Source of the DNA: Hemibagrus wyckioides
Taxonomy: Eukaryota; Chordata; Actinopteri; Siluriformes; Bagridae
Reading direction: 5' to 3'
Length of the DNA stretch: 64,000 bases
Assembly (NCBI RefSeq): GCF_019097595.1
Contig: NC_080735.1
Location: forward strand, 13,963,917-14,027,916
Notes under the pieces: model-generated
What the model saw: only the letters and a program-made list of their open reading frames with translations
Told to the model about the DNA's origin: nothing
The model's database searches: none
Made by a program: the position numbers and the translations under genes
Shown here: one piece after another, positions 36,123-48,300 of the stretch
Layout: every line of letters starts with the position of its first letter
Numbering within the stretch: the first letter of the stretch is position 1

Positions 36123-36938
36123 AGTGGACAACTGAAAAAACGTCGGACCACACGTTACAGGATTTCTCTGAGGAATCGTTCTGGCTGGTCGTTTGGATTT
36201 GTGGCTTATTTCTCTGTCCTTTTCTTTGCCGTTCGGCTTGTGGGTGTCTGTCGTTTAGTTATTTGAAGGAATATCTCAACAGTGATGGCACATGATCGGT
36301 GTGTTCACTTATATATAAAAGGTTTTCAGTTCCTAATCATTATAAGTACTCAGTAGTCAATTATCAAGGCAGTGTTAAACGAAGTGTGTGTATCGTCTGA
36401 CACGTATGCCACGGAATCCAGTGAGCTAACCTTTACATAATGACACACATAATCAGCTTCTCCCCTGCACATGGCAGAGGTTAAGGACAAATATCAGTCA
36501 CATAGAACCGCTGTGGTTGAGTCTGAGTGCAAGGGGACCTCAGCTAGGGAGAAGATCTCATCATTGTGCTTGTGTAACAGCACAGATGCCCCGCTGTTCA
36601 TTACTTCAATGTAGGATGGGGCTTCAAAGGTTCTATAGTCTGTTTTCCTGCCACTCTCGGTGGTCAGGTCCTCCTCTTTACTTTAAATTAGAAACAGCAG
36701 TAGTAGCCGATATTGACGCGGTTTCTCATTAAAATCAGTAAGGCGATAAAGGATAAGAGCGAAAGCCTGCAGATATCTTTCAAAATCATCTATATCTTTT
36801 GTTCTGTATCTGCCTCCTATTCCTATTTCCAGCACATACAAAATATCAGATCAGATCATTCAACTGTTTTGGAGCTTTTTTTGTGTTAGTCATCCCTTTA
36901 GAAATGGACAAACAAAATACTTTTTGTTGCTTAGCTTG
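36123..36938. other. marchf4 intron 1, single-copy stretch
   Basis: No recognised feature. Confidence 0.5.
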
Positions 36939-37300
36939 GCATGGTGGCACACAGCAGGTAATGCTGCTGGCTCACAGCTCCTGAGCTCTGGTTCGATCCC
37001 TGACACAGACACGTGCTACTGTCTGTAGACTTCTATATACATCTTCTCCCTTTATTTTCCTTTAGTTTCCTCTTGTCTCCCCAAAACATGGCATGCCACA
37101 ATAAATTGCCCCTATAAGTGAACGTGTGCGTGCGCGCGCGCGCGTGCGTGTGTGTGTGCGTGTGCGTGTGTGTGTGTGTCACAGGCATCCCTTCCAGAGG
37201 GTATTCCCACTCCGTGACCCCGGTATTCCCAGATTAGACTCCAGATCCGCCAAATCCCTAAGTGCTTACCGAAGACTGGTGAATGAATGCATGTGAATGT
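36939..37300 (+). repeat. SINE of second family with internal TG/CG microsatellite
   Basis: The head is ggcatggtggcacacagcag with the B-box ggttcgatccc near 36990. The body is interrupted by a tgcgcgcgcgcg/TG run at 37124-37178, and the 3' part ends in gaatgaatgcatg. It lies in marchf4 intron 1, close to the exon 1 donor. Confidence 0.65.
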
Positions 37301-37354
37301 CAGTGGAAATTTCCACATTTTAAATATAATGATATGTAGATTGATTTATGGGGT

Positions 37355-37388
<34 letters not shown>

Positions 37389-37402
37389 GAAGGCCCTCTT
37401 AC

Positions 37403-37828
37403 CTGATCTGCGCCCTGAAAACAGATCCGGCACAGCGGCGTCCGCGCTCCGCTCTCCGTGCAGCTCTCCAGACTGGCTCTCTCGTCGAGCTTCTCTTTGG
37501 TGCAGTCCTCGCTCGAGCTGCCGCCGTCCGGACTCTCCGTGGCGCTCCGCTCCGCTTCTCCTCCAGTCCACTCTGCGGCGGCGGCAGCGGCGGCGTCAGG
37601 GGAGTCCTCATCCCGCGTCCGCTCCGTCGGAGAAGCGCCGTGAGCGCTCGGCGCTCCGTCCATGGCCGACGGTGCCGGTGGCGGTGGTGGCCTGAGCAGC
37701 AAAGCCTTCAGGTCACTGAACAAGACGCGACAGCGGCGGCCTCTCTGCTTTCCCTCGCGCCGCAGCATCGGTAAACGGCTCAGCGAACTCCGGCACCATC
37801 CAACACCGACACCGACAGCGCACCACAT
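37403..37828 (-). CDS. marchf4: MARCHF4-like RING-CH ubiquitin ligase, coding exon 1
   Basis: This 426-bp exon encodes residues 1-142. The start chosen is ATG at 37826-37828 (MWCAVGVGVGWCRSSLSRLP). A second ATG at codon 21 (MLRREGKQRGRRCRVLFSDL) aligns with the internal MLRHQG of mammalian MARCHF4, which also has a hydrophobic upstream extension; either could be used. It continues with a proline run (LLLRPPPPPAP), an Ala run, an acidic/Ser-rich stretch (SSSEDCTKEKLDERASLE) and SGARTPLCRICFQGADQ, which holds the first two RING-CH zinc ligands (C133, C136). The donor gtaaga is at 37402. The exon is GC- and CpG-rich, unlike its surroundings. With exons 2-4 the CDS is exactly 1200 nt, close to the roughly 410 aa of mammalian MARCHF4. 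Paralogue (4 versus 4-like) is not certain. Confidence 0.92.
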
Positions 37829-38699
37829 GTGCCCGTTTTTACTCGCTTAACGATGGACGAGGTGCAGAGGGAAAACACCTTACCAGCTTAGCGTATAGCG
37901 AACTGTTCCGGCTAGTCACAGTAATGGACGCAAATCGGTTTAACCAGAATCACTGCTCGCACCCCGACGGCTACAGGAGCTAAGGCTAACAAATGTGTAA
38001 CGGCTTTTCGTGAGAATGTTTCTGTTCAAAACGCGCTACACATTCTACAGACATAACGGTCCACTGACGTGTCGCCCGGTCCTGGGCTATTCGATTCTGG
38101 ACATTTTAGAGTCGACTCATCAATTCTCATTCTAAGTGTTGGTAATCAATGGAGTCGATTCCCGGAATTGATTCCTTACAATACAGCAAATTTTCTCAAT
38201 TGTAAAAGCTAAAACACGGGACAGGACACGAGATATTGTTTTTTTTAATGCAATATTAATTAAAAAATACCATTATAATACTGCGATATTTTGAACTACA
38301 TGATTTCTTGACATTACTATTCTCAGTTAAACATTCATGATGAGTAAATCACAATTTGGTTCGCAACATAATAATTTAGATTGGTCGCAACATATCTAAA
38401 TTACCTTAAGCTCATTCGTGTGGGTATTTATTTTTTAATTACTAGCCAATTCTTCCTTTCTCGGCCGTATGAGGAATGAATTCAATCGAAGAATCGACTC
38501 TTTTTGGTTCGAATCCCTACCCTGCTAATTATACACTAACACAGGATGCGAGCTCACAAAAGACTACTGTATGGCACGTTGACGTTCCTAACTTTAATAA
38601 AAAACCTAGAATATAGGTTGGCTGTATTCCAGCGAGCTGTGGTGTTCTTTGCAATTGTGTCCTTCAGAAAAAACCCAGCAAAATTATAATAAGCCACAC
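37829..38699. other. marchf4 upstream region
   Basis: The 5'UTR and probable proximal promoter lie within the first few hundred bases upstream of the start codon. The sequence becomes AT-rich after about 38000. No TATA box is obvious near the start, which fits a CpG-type promoter. Confidence 0.45.
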
Positions 38700-39460
38700 A
38701 GATTCTTGGTCAGACTTAAAGCGGCATCACGAGCGAAGAGAATGATGTGCACGAGCTGACCCAAGCAACGGTCCAGTTCGGTGTCACGCAGGTAACAGAA
38801 TAGGAATCCCGGGCTGGTGATCTGATCCTCCACACCCATTGGACAATTTTTTGCCTCTGTCGTGCCATGACAAGCGTAGGTCCTAATATCCGTAAAGGTC
38901 TTCCCTCAAACGCCTGTCCGTTCGTCCAGGGACTCGCGAGCGCTCGGCAATCCGGAGAGCAGGCTCGCGCAGTCCAAAGCATATCAGATATCAATCAGTC
39001 AAGGCCAGCGCTCTAGCGCGTGAGGTATCTACCGTCATCAAAGAAAGATGGAGGGTTTTTTTTTTTTTTTTGCGGGGTTGGGGGGGTGGAGGGGGAACCC
39101 ACCGTTACCTTCCGTTCTTTCCCTGCCGTCGTGTCGTCGTGTATCTCTAGATGCGTCCCGAAATCTATGCGTTGTGGTTAGCGCCTTCCCCTTTACTTCG
39201 CCCTGGAACCGGCGATTCGTACCATTCACTGGACGGATTGTGTGTAGCGCGTCTAGCACGCGCGGTGTTTAGGCCGGTCAGCTCGCGCTCGCGCTCGCGC
39301 TGCAGGCTTCAGCACCATGTTTTCCTGGGACAGCTCCCAGCTCCAGGCGCGAGCCCGTTCTCCGCCTCTCTGCTTCTCTGTGCGAGACGGGAGCGCGCGG
39401 AGAAACCAACGTTTTCATGTGTTCAGATCAAGGGATCAAAAATAAATAAATAAAAATACT
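38700..39460. promoter_or_regulatory. CpG-rich block upstream of marchf4
   Basis: A stretch with many CpG dinucleotides (gactcgcgagcgctcggc, ctctagcgcgtg, a ctcgcg triplet repeat at about 39282-39300), embedded in AT-rich DNA. It has a T/G run at 39056-39090. Short open frames here resemble no known protein. It could be a CpG-island promoter, a distal first exon of marchf4, or an unrelated GC-rich insertion. Confidence 0.4.
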
Positions 39461-39593
39461 GCTCACTTTTTTTTTGCAGTGGTGCTCTTATCTTTTCCAC
39501 CTGGAAATGCCGAGTGTACCTTTATATAAAGATTCAAGGTACATAATTGCAGCCTAATTAACTTTTAGAGCTTTAGAGGTAAATATATATACT

Positions 39594-39955
39594 ACATTTA
39601 CATTTATGGCATTTGGCACACACCCTTATCCAGAGTGACTTAATGAAGTGCTTTTAAAGTCTCTGTCAATGAATACATCGATGCTGGTTCACTGGGTCAT
39701 AGAATAAGATCATCAAGAGTGTAAAAATCTGTTTGGAGGAAATGTGGCAAGAAAAGCAAATAGTTGTTTAAGTTAGTTTTGAAGTGCTGGTGTAAGGAGT
39801 TCAGGAAGAGGCAGATCTTTAAGTGTTGTTTGAAGACATTCAGTGACTCAGCTGTTTGAACATCACAGACAAGTTCATTCCGCCACTGAGGTGCGAGAAC
39901 AGAGAAGCGTCTTGACGCATACCTACCTTGTACCCTGAGAGTTTGGAGATGTGAT
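39594..39955 (+). repeat. Interspersed fish repeat (acatttatggcatttggc family)
   Basis: Begins tttacatttatggcatttgg and cacccttatccagagtgact, as at 13480 and 13785. It continues through aagtgctggtgtaaggagtt and acagagaagcgtcttgacgc. Related short pieces are at 52265-52313. Confidence 0.6.
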
Positions 39956-40390
39956 GGCGATATTTATTCAGTCAAAGGTAATTATATATAAAGCTACTTT
40001 TTATGAGCTGCTAATCCTTAAGCCTAGTCGATTTCGTAATGCGATTTTGACTTGTTTCTTCTGTGACATTTATGATCATTATTCCTTCACTTCACATTCC
40101 TTCAGCAGGATTTTAATACCGAGACAGCATATGCTTCTCTCCCTGTACAGCTGTGTCTATATTTGGACATATTAAAATATGTAGTGTTGAATTTGTTGTT
40201 ACAATGAGCACTTGTCACTAATAAGACTTACAAAGTTAATTAAACGCTGAAGATTTTGCCATGCAGGAGATTTGACAAGCTTCTTCCTCATGCAAACCAA
40301 CAACAGGACACACAAGTAACACAGTTGATCAAAGTCGGATAAAGGGCTACAGTATATCAGGTGTGGATTAATTGAATGTAAGAGAAAGTA
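39956..40390. other. Intergenic single-copy stretch
   Basis: No recognised feature. Confidence 0.5.
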
Positions 40391-40856
40391 CGCTATATGG
40401 CCAAAGTGTTTGTGGCCCCAAAGTGTTACCACAAAACACACAACTGTAGAATGTCTTAGTATGCTGTAGCTTTACAGTTTCCCTTCAGCAGAATCAGAAT
40501 AAGTGGCTTAAACCTGTTCCAGCATGACAATGCACCTGTGCACAAACCCCAGAGCTCCATGAAGACATGGTTCGAGAAGGTTGGAGTGGAAGAACTGCAC
40601 AGAGCCCTAATTCTGACTCAACCCCACTGAACATCTTTAGGATGAACTGTAACACCAACTGAACCCCAGACCTCCTCACCCAATATCAGTGTCTGATCTC
40701 ACTAATGCTCTTGTACCTGAATGATCACAAATCCACAGTGGAAAAACTTACCAGAGCAGTGGAGCTTATTAAAAGTGAATAAATCTAGAGTGAGATGTTC
40801 AGCAAGCACATATGAGTGTGATGGTCAGGTATCCACAAACATTTGGTCATATAGTG
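40391..40856 (+). mobile_element. Non-autonomous Tc1-like element, family C
   Basis: The termini cgctatatggccaaagtgtt and, in reverse, cactatatgaccaaatgttt are TA-flanked. The + strand retains C-terminal transposase words (cagcatgacaatgcacctgt, catgaagacatggttcgaga, ctgactcaaccccactgaac). It is frameshifted and lacks the N-terminal half. Confidence 0.8.
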
Positions 40857-41544
40857 TATGTGGATCTTCAGTCAGATTAATGGTTGGTTATTCAGGCTGC
40901 TAGAACGGTCATTCACTGATACGCTGCACTGATTATCGTATCAGTTCTGCTATTGCTCTTCACATTGCCCACCAGCAAACTCAGTGAACTCATGCTAAAA
41001 ATAGCCTGAGCGTGGAGCTTCCTTCTTTCATGTTCACAGCTCGCAAATTCTCCACGGGCCATTTCTTTTTATGGCCTTCAATTACTGGGAAAAACAAAGA
41101 CAAAGAGTTTGTTTCTCGACTGAACTGTGGTTACGCTGTGGTCTAAAAGTTCACGATTGAGGGTTTCATTACAGAAAGGTCCAGATCCTAGATCTGTACT
41201 TGAGGATAAGGATGAGCAAAACAGGACAAGGGAGCACTGGGAATTTATTAAGAGGACTAAAATGTTCTGCTTATCTTCTACTGGAAAGTAACTAATTTGC
41301 TCAAGTGGGAAAACGTACTTTATGTAACCTGTCACATTATTCTCTGCTGAATATTCTCTATATAGAACAAGGAGCAATGCTTCTGGTGATTTTTCACACT
41401 TCCACACCCGGATAATAATGTGGAGCCTTCAAATGATACCTGAGTCATATGATGACTTGCAGCCACCATCATTTTTCCACAATGTTTCCAATGTAAGATA
41501 CAAATATATGTTTAAATGGAAATGTTTGTTTTGTTTTGTTTACC
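40857..41544. other. Intergenic single-copy stretch
   Basis: No recognised feature. Confidence 0.5.
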
Positions 41545-41915
41545 AAGCATACCAAGACATTTTGGACAATTTCATGCTCCCAACTTTGTGGGAACAGTTT
41601 GGGGATGACCCCTTCCCCTGACTGCACACCAGTGCACAAAGCAAGGTCCATAAAGAGTTTGGTGTGGAGGAACTTCACAGAGTCTTGACCTCAACCTGAT
41701 AGAACACCTTTGGGATGAATTACAGTGGAGACTGAGAGCCAGACCTTCTCGTCCAACATCAGTGCCTGATCTCACAAATGTGCCAAATGCGCATTCTAGA
41801 GGAATGGTCAAAAATTCCCATAAACACACTCCTAAACCTTGTGGAAGAGTTGAAGCTGTTATAGCTGCAAAGGGCATGTAAAGGCAGATGTCCCAAAACT
41901 TTTGGCAATATAGTG
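41545..41915 (+). mobile_element. 5'-truncated Tc1-like element, family A
   Basis: Starts inside the element (accaagacattttggacaat) and runs to the intact right terminus (ccaaaacttttggcaatata) followed by ta. The + strand keeps AYQDILDNFMLPTLWEQFGD and then a short deletion; it is non-functional. Confidence 0.85.
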
Positions 41916-43600
41916 TATTCCAATAAGTAAGTTGTTGTGTGCTGCGCTGATGTCACAGGGAGACTTTGCTACATTTTGCTTTTAGATGCAAACCATTAAA
42001 TAGCTTCCTTTCCCACTAATATTTTCCACTTGACATTTATTGTTTCTCATATTAATGAGAAATCCAACTTAGAAGCAGCAGAGACAACAAAAGTGGCAGA
42101 ATGCAATGCCACGGTTCGGCTACTCAGTGATCTACGAGATGATGAGTCTGATGGTGCTGTTTGAATATAGCGGCATTATCACAACAGTCAAATTATGTTG
42201 GAAGCTGAAATGTTTGAGCTAAAATACTAAAATGCTGCTGAACACATTGTTTCCTCTATAAGAAGGCAAATTGAACAGAATCGTAGGTAATGTAGCTCTG
42301 TAAAGTCCAAATAGAGCAACGTACTGATGAACGAACTGTTAAAAATCACACATTAGTTATATTCAGGTTAATTGGATGGAGCTATTGATGACCTGATGAA
42401 GCTTATAAAAAAAATATGTAAAAAGTTAATTGTACACCGATGCTAGGTGGAGCAAAAGTGGAGCAAAACTTGTTCTGAAATATGTGTCTCAAAATGGCAT
42501 CCACTTAGATTTGCTAATCTGTAAACATATAAACTTATAAACCTAAAGGTTTGTACCTGATAGTGTAGCTGTAAATGAGACAACCATCTCAGACAACCAG
42601 GATTAAGGTTTCTTTTAGAGCAGTTTAATATTATTTAGCCTACTAGACCCTGCTAGCCATATGAGTAAAAAGCTAGATATTTCCGATGTTTTGACATTAC
42701 ACTTAACTATTGCAGCAAAATTCTCAATAGAAACAAATATCTGTCCCAGTTTAAGCTGTACACATCCTGATCGAATGAGGAATTCATGCCAGATGAGCAA
42801 TGGAAGCGCGGTTGGATCACATTCTTCACCAGACCTTAATCTTAGCCGTCGGCATTTCGTTTATAAATATGAATGAGTTGTGCAAATGGCTACAAATTTA
42901 CATCCTGGCTGTTTGCTTAATTTCTGGTAGTCAGATGAAGCTATCTCCAAAAGTTTCTTCTCTTCTACGCCTACTTGTGAAGATGGGAATGAATCCAGTG
43001 CCTCAGTGAAAGTGCTAATGCCTCTGACTAGTTAACAAACCCACACTGACCACAACAATCTTACATAAGCATTGTCATGGAAGAAAAGAGCACAGGAAGA
43101 AGAGGAGACATTTGTCTCCAGTGGATGCTAACAGTCCCTGACAGCCTGCTCTCTGTGTTTCAGTGGTGTGTGCTCTGCTTTAGCACACGAACCAAGATTT
43201 TGGAACCACAAAATGTACAATGCTGTAAGTGAATATTTTTCGACTTATTAGGCAACAGTGCAAAATGGGAAACAAACCCCAGCTCTGCTGGAGATTTGTC
43301 TTAATAAGTGCATTAATCTGTTCCAGTTTTGGCCGTGAGTCTGAGGATTTTTCTGAGCAATTAGGGATTTTTTTTTTTTGTTGGATCTTGGGACGAGGTG
43401 AAAATGCTAAGGCTGTAAGAAAACATCTTTTTATCTGACCTGAAAATCTACTTCTTTTCTTGGTACTGTACATTATTTCTTAACACAAAGCTGAATCACT
43501 TTCAGTTTAACACCCAGGCGTTAATCATCTTCCATTTACAGCATGTGTTTTATTCCTTTTATACCACAGCTACTGTATGTTTTAACAATTCCAATTTGTA
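41916..43600. other. Intergenic single-copy stretch
   Basis: No exon, RNA gene or recognised repeat. A T run lies near 43369. Confidence 0.5.
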
Positions 43601-44224
<624 letters not shown>

Positions 44225-44810
44225 CTGCACAGAGCCCTGACCTCAACCTGATAGAACACCTTTGGGGTGAATTAGAGCGGAGACTGTGAGTCAGACCAAA
44301 ACTGGGACGTCTGCCTTTACATGCACATGAATGTAATATGGAGTTGGCTGTAACAGCTTCAACTCTTCTGGGAAGGCTTTCCACAAGGTTTAGGAGTGTG
44401 TTTAAAGGAATTTTTGAGCATTCCACTAGAAGTGAATTTGTGAGGTCAGACACTGATGCTGGAAGAGAAGGTCTGTCTCACAGTCTCCGCTCTAATTCAT
44501 CCCAAAGGTGTTCTATCAGGTTGAGGTCAGGACTCTGAGAAGTTCCTCCACACCAAACTCACTCATCCATGTCTTTATGGACCTTGCTTTGTGCACTGGT
44601 GTACAGTCATGTTGGAACAGGAAGGGGTCATCCCCAAACTGTTCCCACAAAGTTGGGAGCATGAAATTGTCCAAAATATCTTGGACGTAGGTCTTGAAGC
44701 ATTAAGAGTTCTTTTCACTGGAACTAAGGGGCCAAACCCATCCCCTGATAAACAACCCCTGAATTCAAAGATTTGGAGAGGGGTGTCACAAAACCTTTGG
44801 CAATATAGCG
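44225..44810 (-). mobile_element. Partly palindromic Tc1-like element, family A (second foldback copy)
   Basis: The right part (44290-44810) is a family A element in reverse, with its terminus at 44810. The left part (44225-44288) is the forward C-terminal segment (ctgacctcaacctgatagaa). The join gagactgtgagtcagaccaa|aactgggacg at 44280-44310 matches the join in 9706-10553, so both derive from one rearranged progenitor. The left arm is truncated here. Confidence 0.82.
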
Positions 44811-45325
44811 TATCATGTATCATAACAAGCACATTAATATCTATCAGAGCAAATGAACACTTTCTGATCAGATCATATTTTTAAAAATTCAACAACACTG
44901 TGGTAGAATATAGAATAAATGGTTCGGTGAAATCCAGCACTCTGTCGTCTCTGTCACACACTCACACATAGGAAGCCATGCCAATTTACACGCTTCCACA
45001 TGAACAATCAGCTCGTCTTACAGAAAGGGTTCATATATGTTCTGAGAGGTTTCGTACCATCACCTCCCATAGCCTCATTTGTATTCATGTGAATCTAAGC
45101 TGCGGAGACACAAGAGATTCAACCGGAAATAATATGGCACAGTATCAGAATTCCTGCCATGCAGAAACCAGCGGCCTGCTCTGATTGGCTGAGATTGGAT
45201 GAGATCCACAACAACTGACAGGATTTTGAATCCCAGGGAATTGTCTCTTTAAAAAACAAAGAATCTTATCAGATATTTCTAATCTGTGAGAATTGGGTTG
45301 TAAAGACACACAAATAACATTCTCT
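44811..45325. other. Intergenic single-copy stretch before the satellite
   Basis: No recognised feature. Confidence 0.5.
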
Positions 45326-48300
45326 AAATTGTGTTATGAAGCTCTATGTTGTGTTATGTAGTGCTGTGTTGTGTTATGTAGCTCTAAGTTGTTTTATGTA
45401 GCTCTATCTTGTGTTATATAACTCTGTGTTGTGTTATGTAGCTCTATGTTGTGTTATGTAGCTCTAAGTTGTGTTATGTAGCTCTATCTTGTGTTATATA
45501 ACTCTGTGTTGTGTTATGTAGCTCTAAGTTGTGTTATGTAGCTCAATCTTGTGTTATATAACTCTGTGTTGTGTTATGTAGCTCTATCTTGTGTTATATA
45601 ACTCTGTGTTGTGTTATGTAGCTCTAAGTTGTTTTATGTAGCTCTATCTTGTGTTATATAACTCTGTGTTGTGTTATGTAGCTCTAAGTTGTGTTATGTA
45701 GCTCTATCTTGTGTTATATAACTCTGTGTTGTGTTATGTAGCTCTAAGTTGTGTTATGTAGCTCTATCTTGTGTTATATAACTCTGTGTTGTGTTATGTA
45801 GCTCTAAGTTGTTTTATGTAGCTCTATCTTGTGTTATATAACTCTGTGTTGTGTTATGTAGCTCTATGTTGTGTTATGTAGCTCTAAGTTGTGTTATGTA
45901 GCTCTATCTTGTGTTATCTAACTCTGTGTTGTGTTATGTAGCTCTATGTTGTGTTATGTAGCTCTATCTTGTGTTATATAACTCTGTGTTGTGTTATGTA
46001 GCTCTGTTGTGTTATGTAGCTCTATCTTGTGTTATATAACTCTGTGTTGTGTTATGTAGTGCTGTGTTGTGTTATGTAGCTCTGTCATGTTATGTAGCTC
46101 TATGTTGTGTTATGTAGCTCTGTTGTGTTATGTAGCTCTATCATGTTATGTAGCTCTATGTTGTGTTATGTAGCTCTGTTGTGTTATGTAGCTCTGTCAT
46201 GTTATGTAGCTCTATGTTGTGTTATGTAGCTCTGTCATGTTATGTAGCTCTGTCATGTTATGTAGCTCTTAGTTGTGTTATGTGGCTCTAAGTTGTGTTA
46301 TGTAGCTCTATGTTGTGTTATGTAGTGCTGTGTTGTGTTATGTAGCTCTGTGTTGTGTTATGTAGCTCTGTATTGTGTTATGTAGCTCTGTATTGTGTTA
46401 TGTAGTGCTGTGTTGTGTTATGTAGCTCTGTGTTGTGTTATGTAGCTCTATGTTGTGTTATGTAGTGCTGTGTTGTGTTATGTAGCTCTATGTTGTTATG
46501 TAGTGCTGTGTTGTTATGTAGCTCTGTGTTGTGTTATGTAGCTCTGTGTTGTGTTATGTAGCTCTGTATTGTGTTATGTAGCTCTGTATTGTGTTATGTA
46601 GTGCTGTGTTGTGTTATGTAGCTCTGTGTTGTGTTATGTAGCTCTATGTTGTGTTATGTAGTGCTGTGTTGTGTTATGTAGCTCTGTTGTTATGTAGTGC
46701 TGTGTTGTTATGTAGCTCTGTGTTGTGTTATGTAGCTCTGTGTTGTGTTATGTAGTGCTGTGTTGTGTAATGTAGCTCTATGTTGTTATGTAGTGCTGTG
46801 TTGTGTTATGTAGCTCTATGTTGTGTTATGTAGCTCTGTGTTGTGTTATGTAGTGCTGTGTTGTATTATGTAGCTCTAGGTTGTGTTATGTAGCTCTGTG
46901 TTGTGTTATGTAGCTCTATGTTGTGTTATGTAGCTCTGTTGTGTTATGTAGCTCTGTCATGTTATGTAGCTCTATGTTGTGTTATGTAGCTCTGTCATGT
47001 TATGTAGCTCTGTCATGTTATGTAGCTCTTAGTTGTGTTATGTGGCTCTAAGTTGTCATGTAGCTCTATGTTGTGTTATGTAGTGCTGTGTTGTGTTATG
47101 TAGCTCTGTGTTGTGTTATGTAGCTCTGTATTGTGTTATGTAGTGCTGTGTTGTTATGTAGCTCTATGTTGTTATGTAGTGCTGTGTTGTGTTATGTAGC
47201 TCTATGTTGTGTTATGTAGTGCTGTGTTGTGTTATGTAGCTCTATGTTGTTATGTAGTGCTGTGTTGTGTTATGTAGCTCTATGTTGTGTTATGTAGCTC
47301 TGTGTTGTGTTATGTAGCTCTGTGTTGTGTTATGTAGCTCTATGTTGTGTTATGTAGCTCTGTGTTGTGTTATGTAGTGCTGTGTTGTATTATGTAGCTC
47401 TAGGTTGTGCTATGTAGCTCTGTTGTGTTATGTAGCTCTGTCATGTTATGTAGCTCTATGTTGTGTTATGTAGCTCTGTCATGTTATGTAGCTCTGTCAT
47501 GTTATGTAGCTCTTAGTTGTGTTATGTAGCTCTGTCATGTTATGTAGCTCTTAGTTGTGTTATGTGGCTCTAAGTTGTGTTATGTAGCTCTGTTGTGTTA
47601 TGTAGCTCTGTCATGTTATGTAGCTCTTAGTTGTGTTATGTAGCTCTGTCATGTTATGTAGCTCTGTCATGTTATGTAGCTCTTAGTTGTGTTATGTGGC
47701 TCTAAGTTGTGTTATGTAGCTCTATGTTGTGTTATGTAGCTCTGTGTTGTGTTATGTAGCTCTGTGTTGTGTTATGTAGCTCTGTATTGTGTTATGTAGT
47801 GCTGTGTTGTGTTATGTAGCTCTGTGTTGTGTTATGTAGCTCTATGTTGTGTTATGTAGTGCTGTGTTGTGTTATGTAGCTCTATGTTGTTATGTAGTGC
47901 TGTGTTGTGTTATGTAGCTCTATGTTGTGTTATGTAGCTCTGTGTTGTGTTATGTAGTGCTGTGTTGTGTTATGTAGCTCTATGTTGTTATGTAGTGCTG
48001 TGTTGTGTTATGTAGCTCTAGGTTGTGTTATGTAGCTCTGTGTTGTGTTATGTAGCGCTGTGTTGTGTTATGTAGCTCTATGTTGTGTTATGTAGCTCTG
48101 TTGTGTTATGTAGCTCTGTTGTGTTATGTAGCTCTGTCATGTTATGTAGCTCTATGTTGTGTTATGTAGCTCTGTCATGTTATGTAGCTCTGTCATGTTA
48201 TGTAGCTCTTAGTTGTGTTATGTGGCTCTAAGTTGTGTTATGTAGCTCTATGTCATGTTATGTAGCTCAATTTTGTGTTATGTAGCTCTGTGTTGTGTTA

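Noticed and set aside
37348..37695. + strand frame over marchf4 exon 1
   Set aside because: Antisense shadow of a GC-rich coding exon, extended by a TG repeat.
38716..39259. Two - strand frames in the CpG-rich block
   Set aside because: GC-rich DNA lacks stops by chance; no recognised domain, and the frames are not joined by splice sites I could support.
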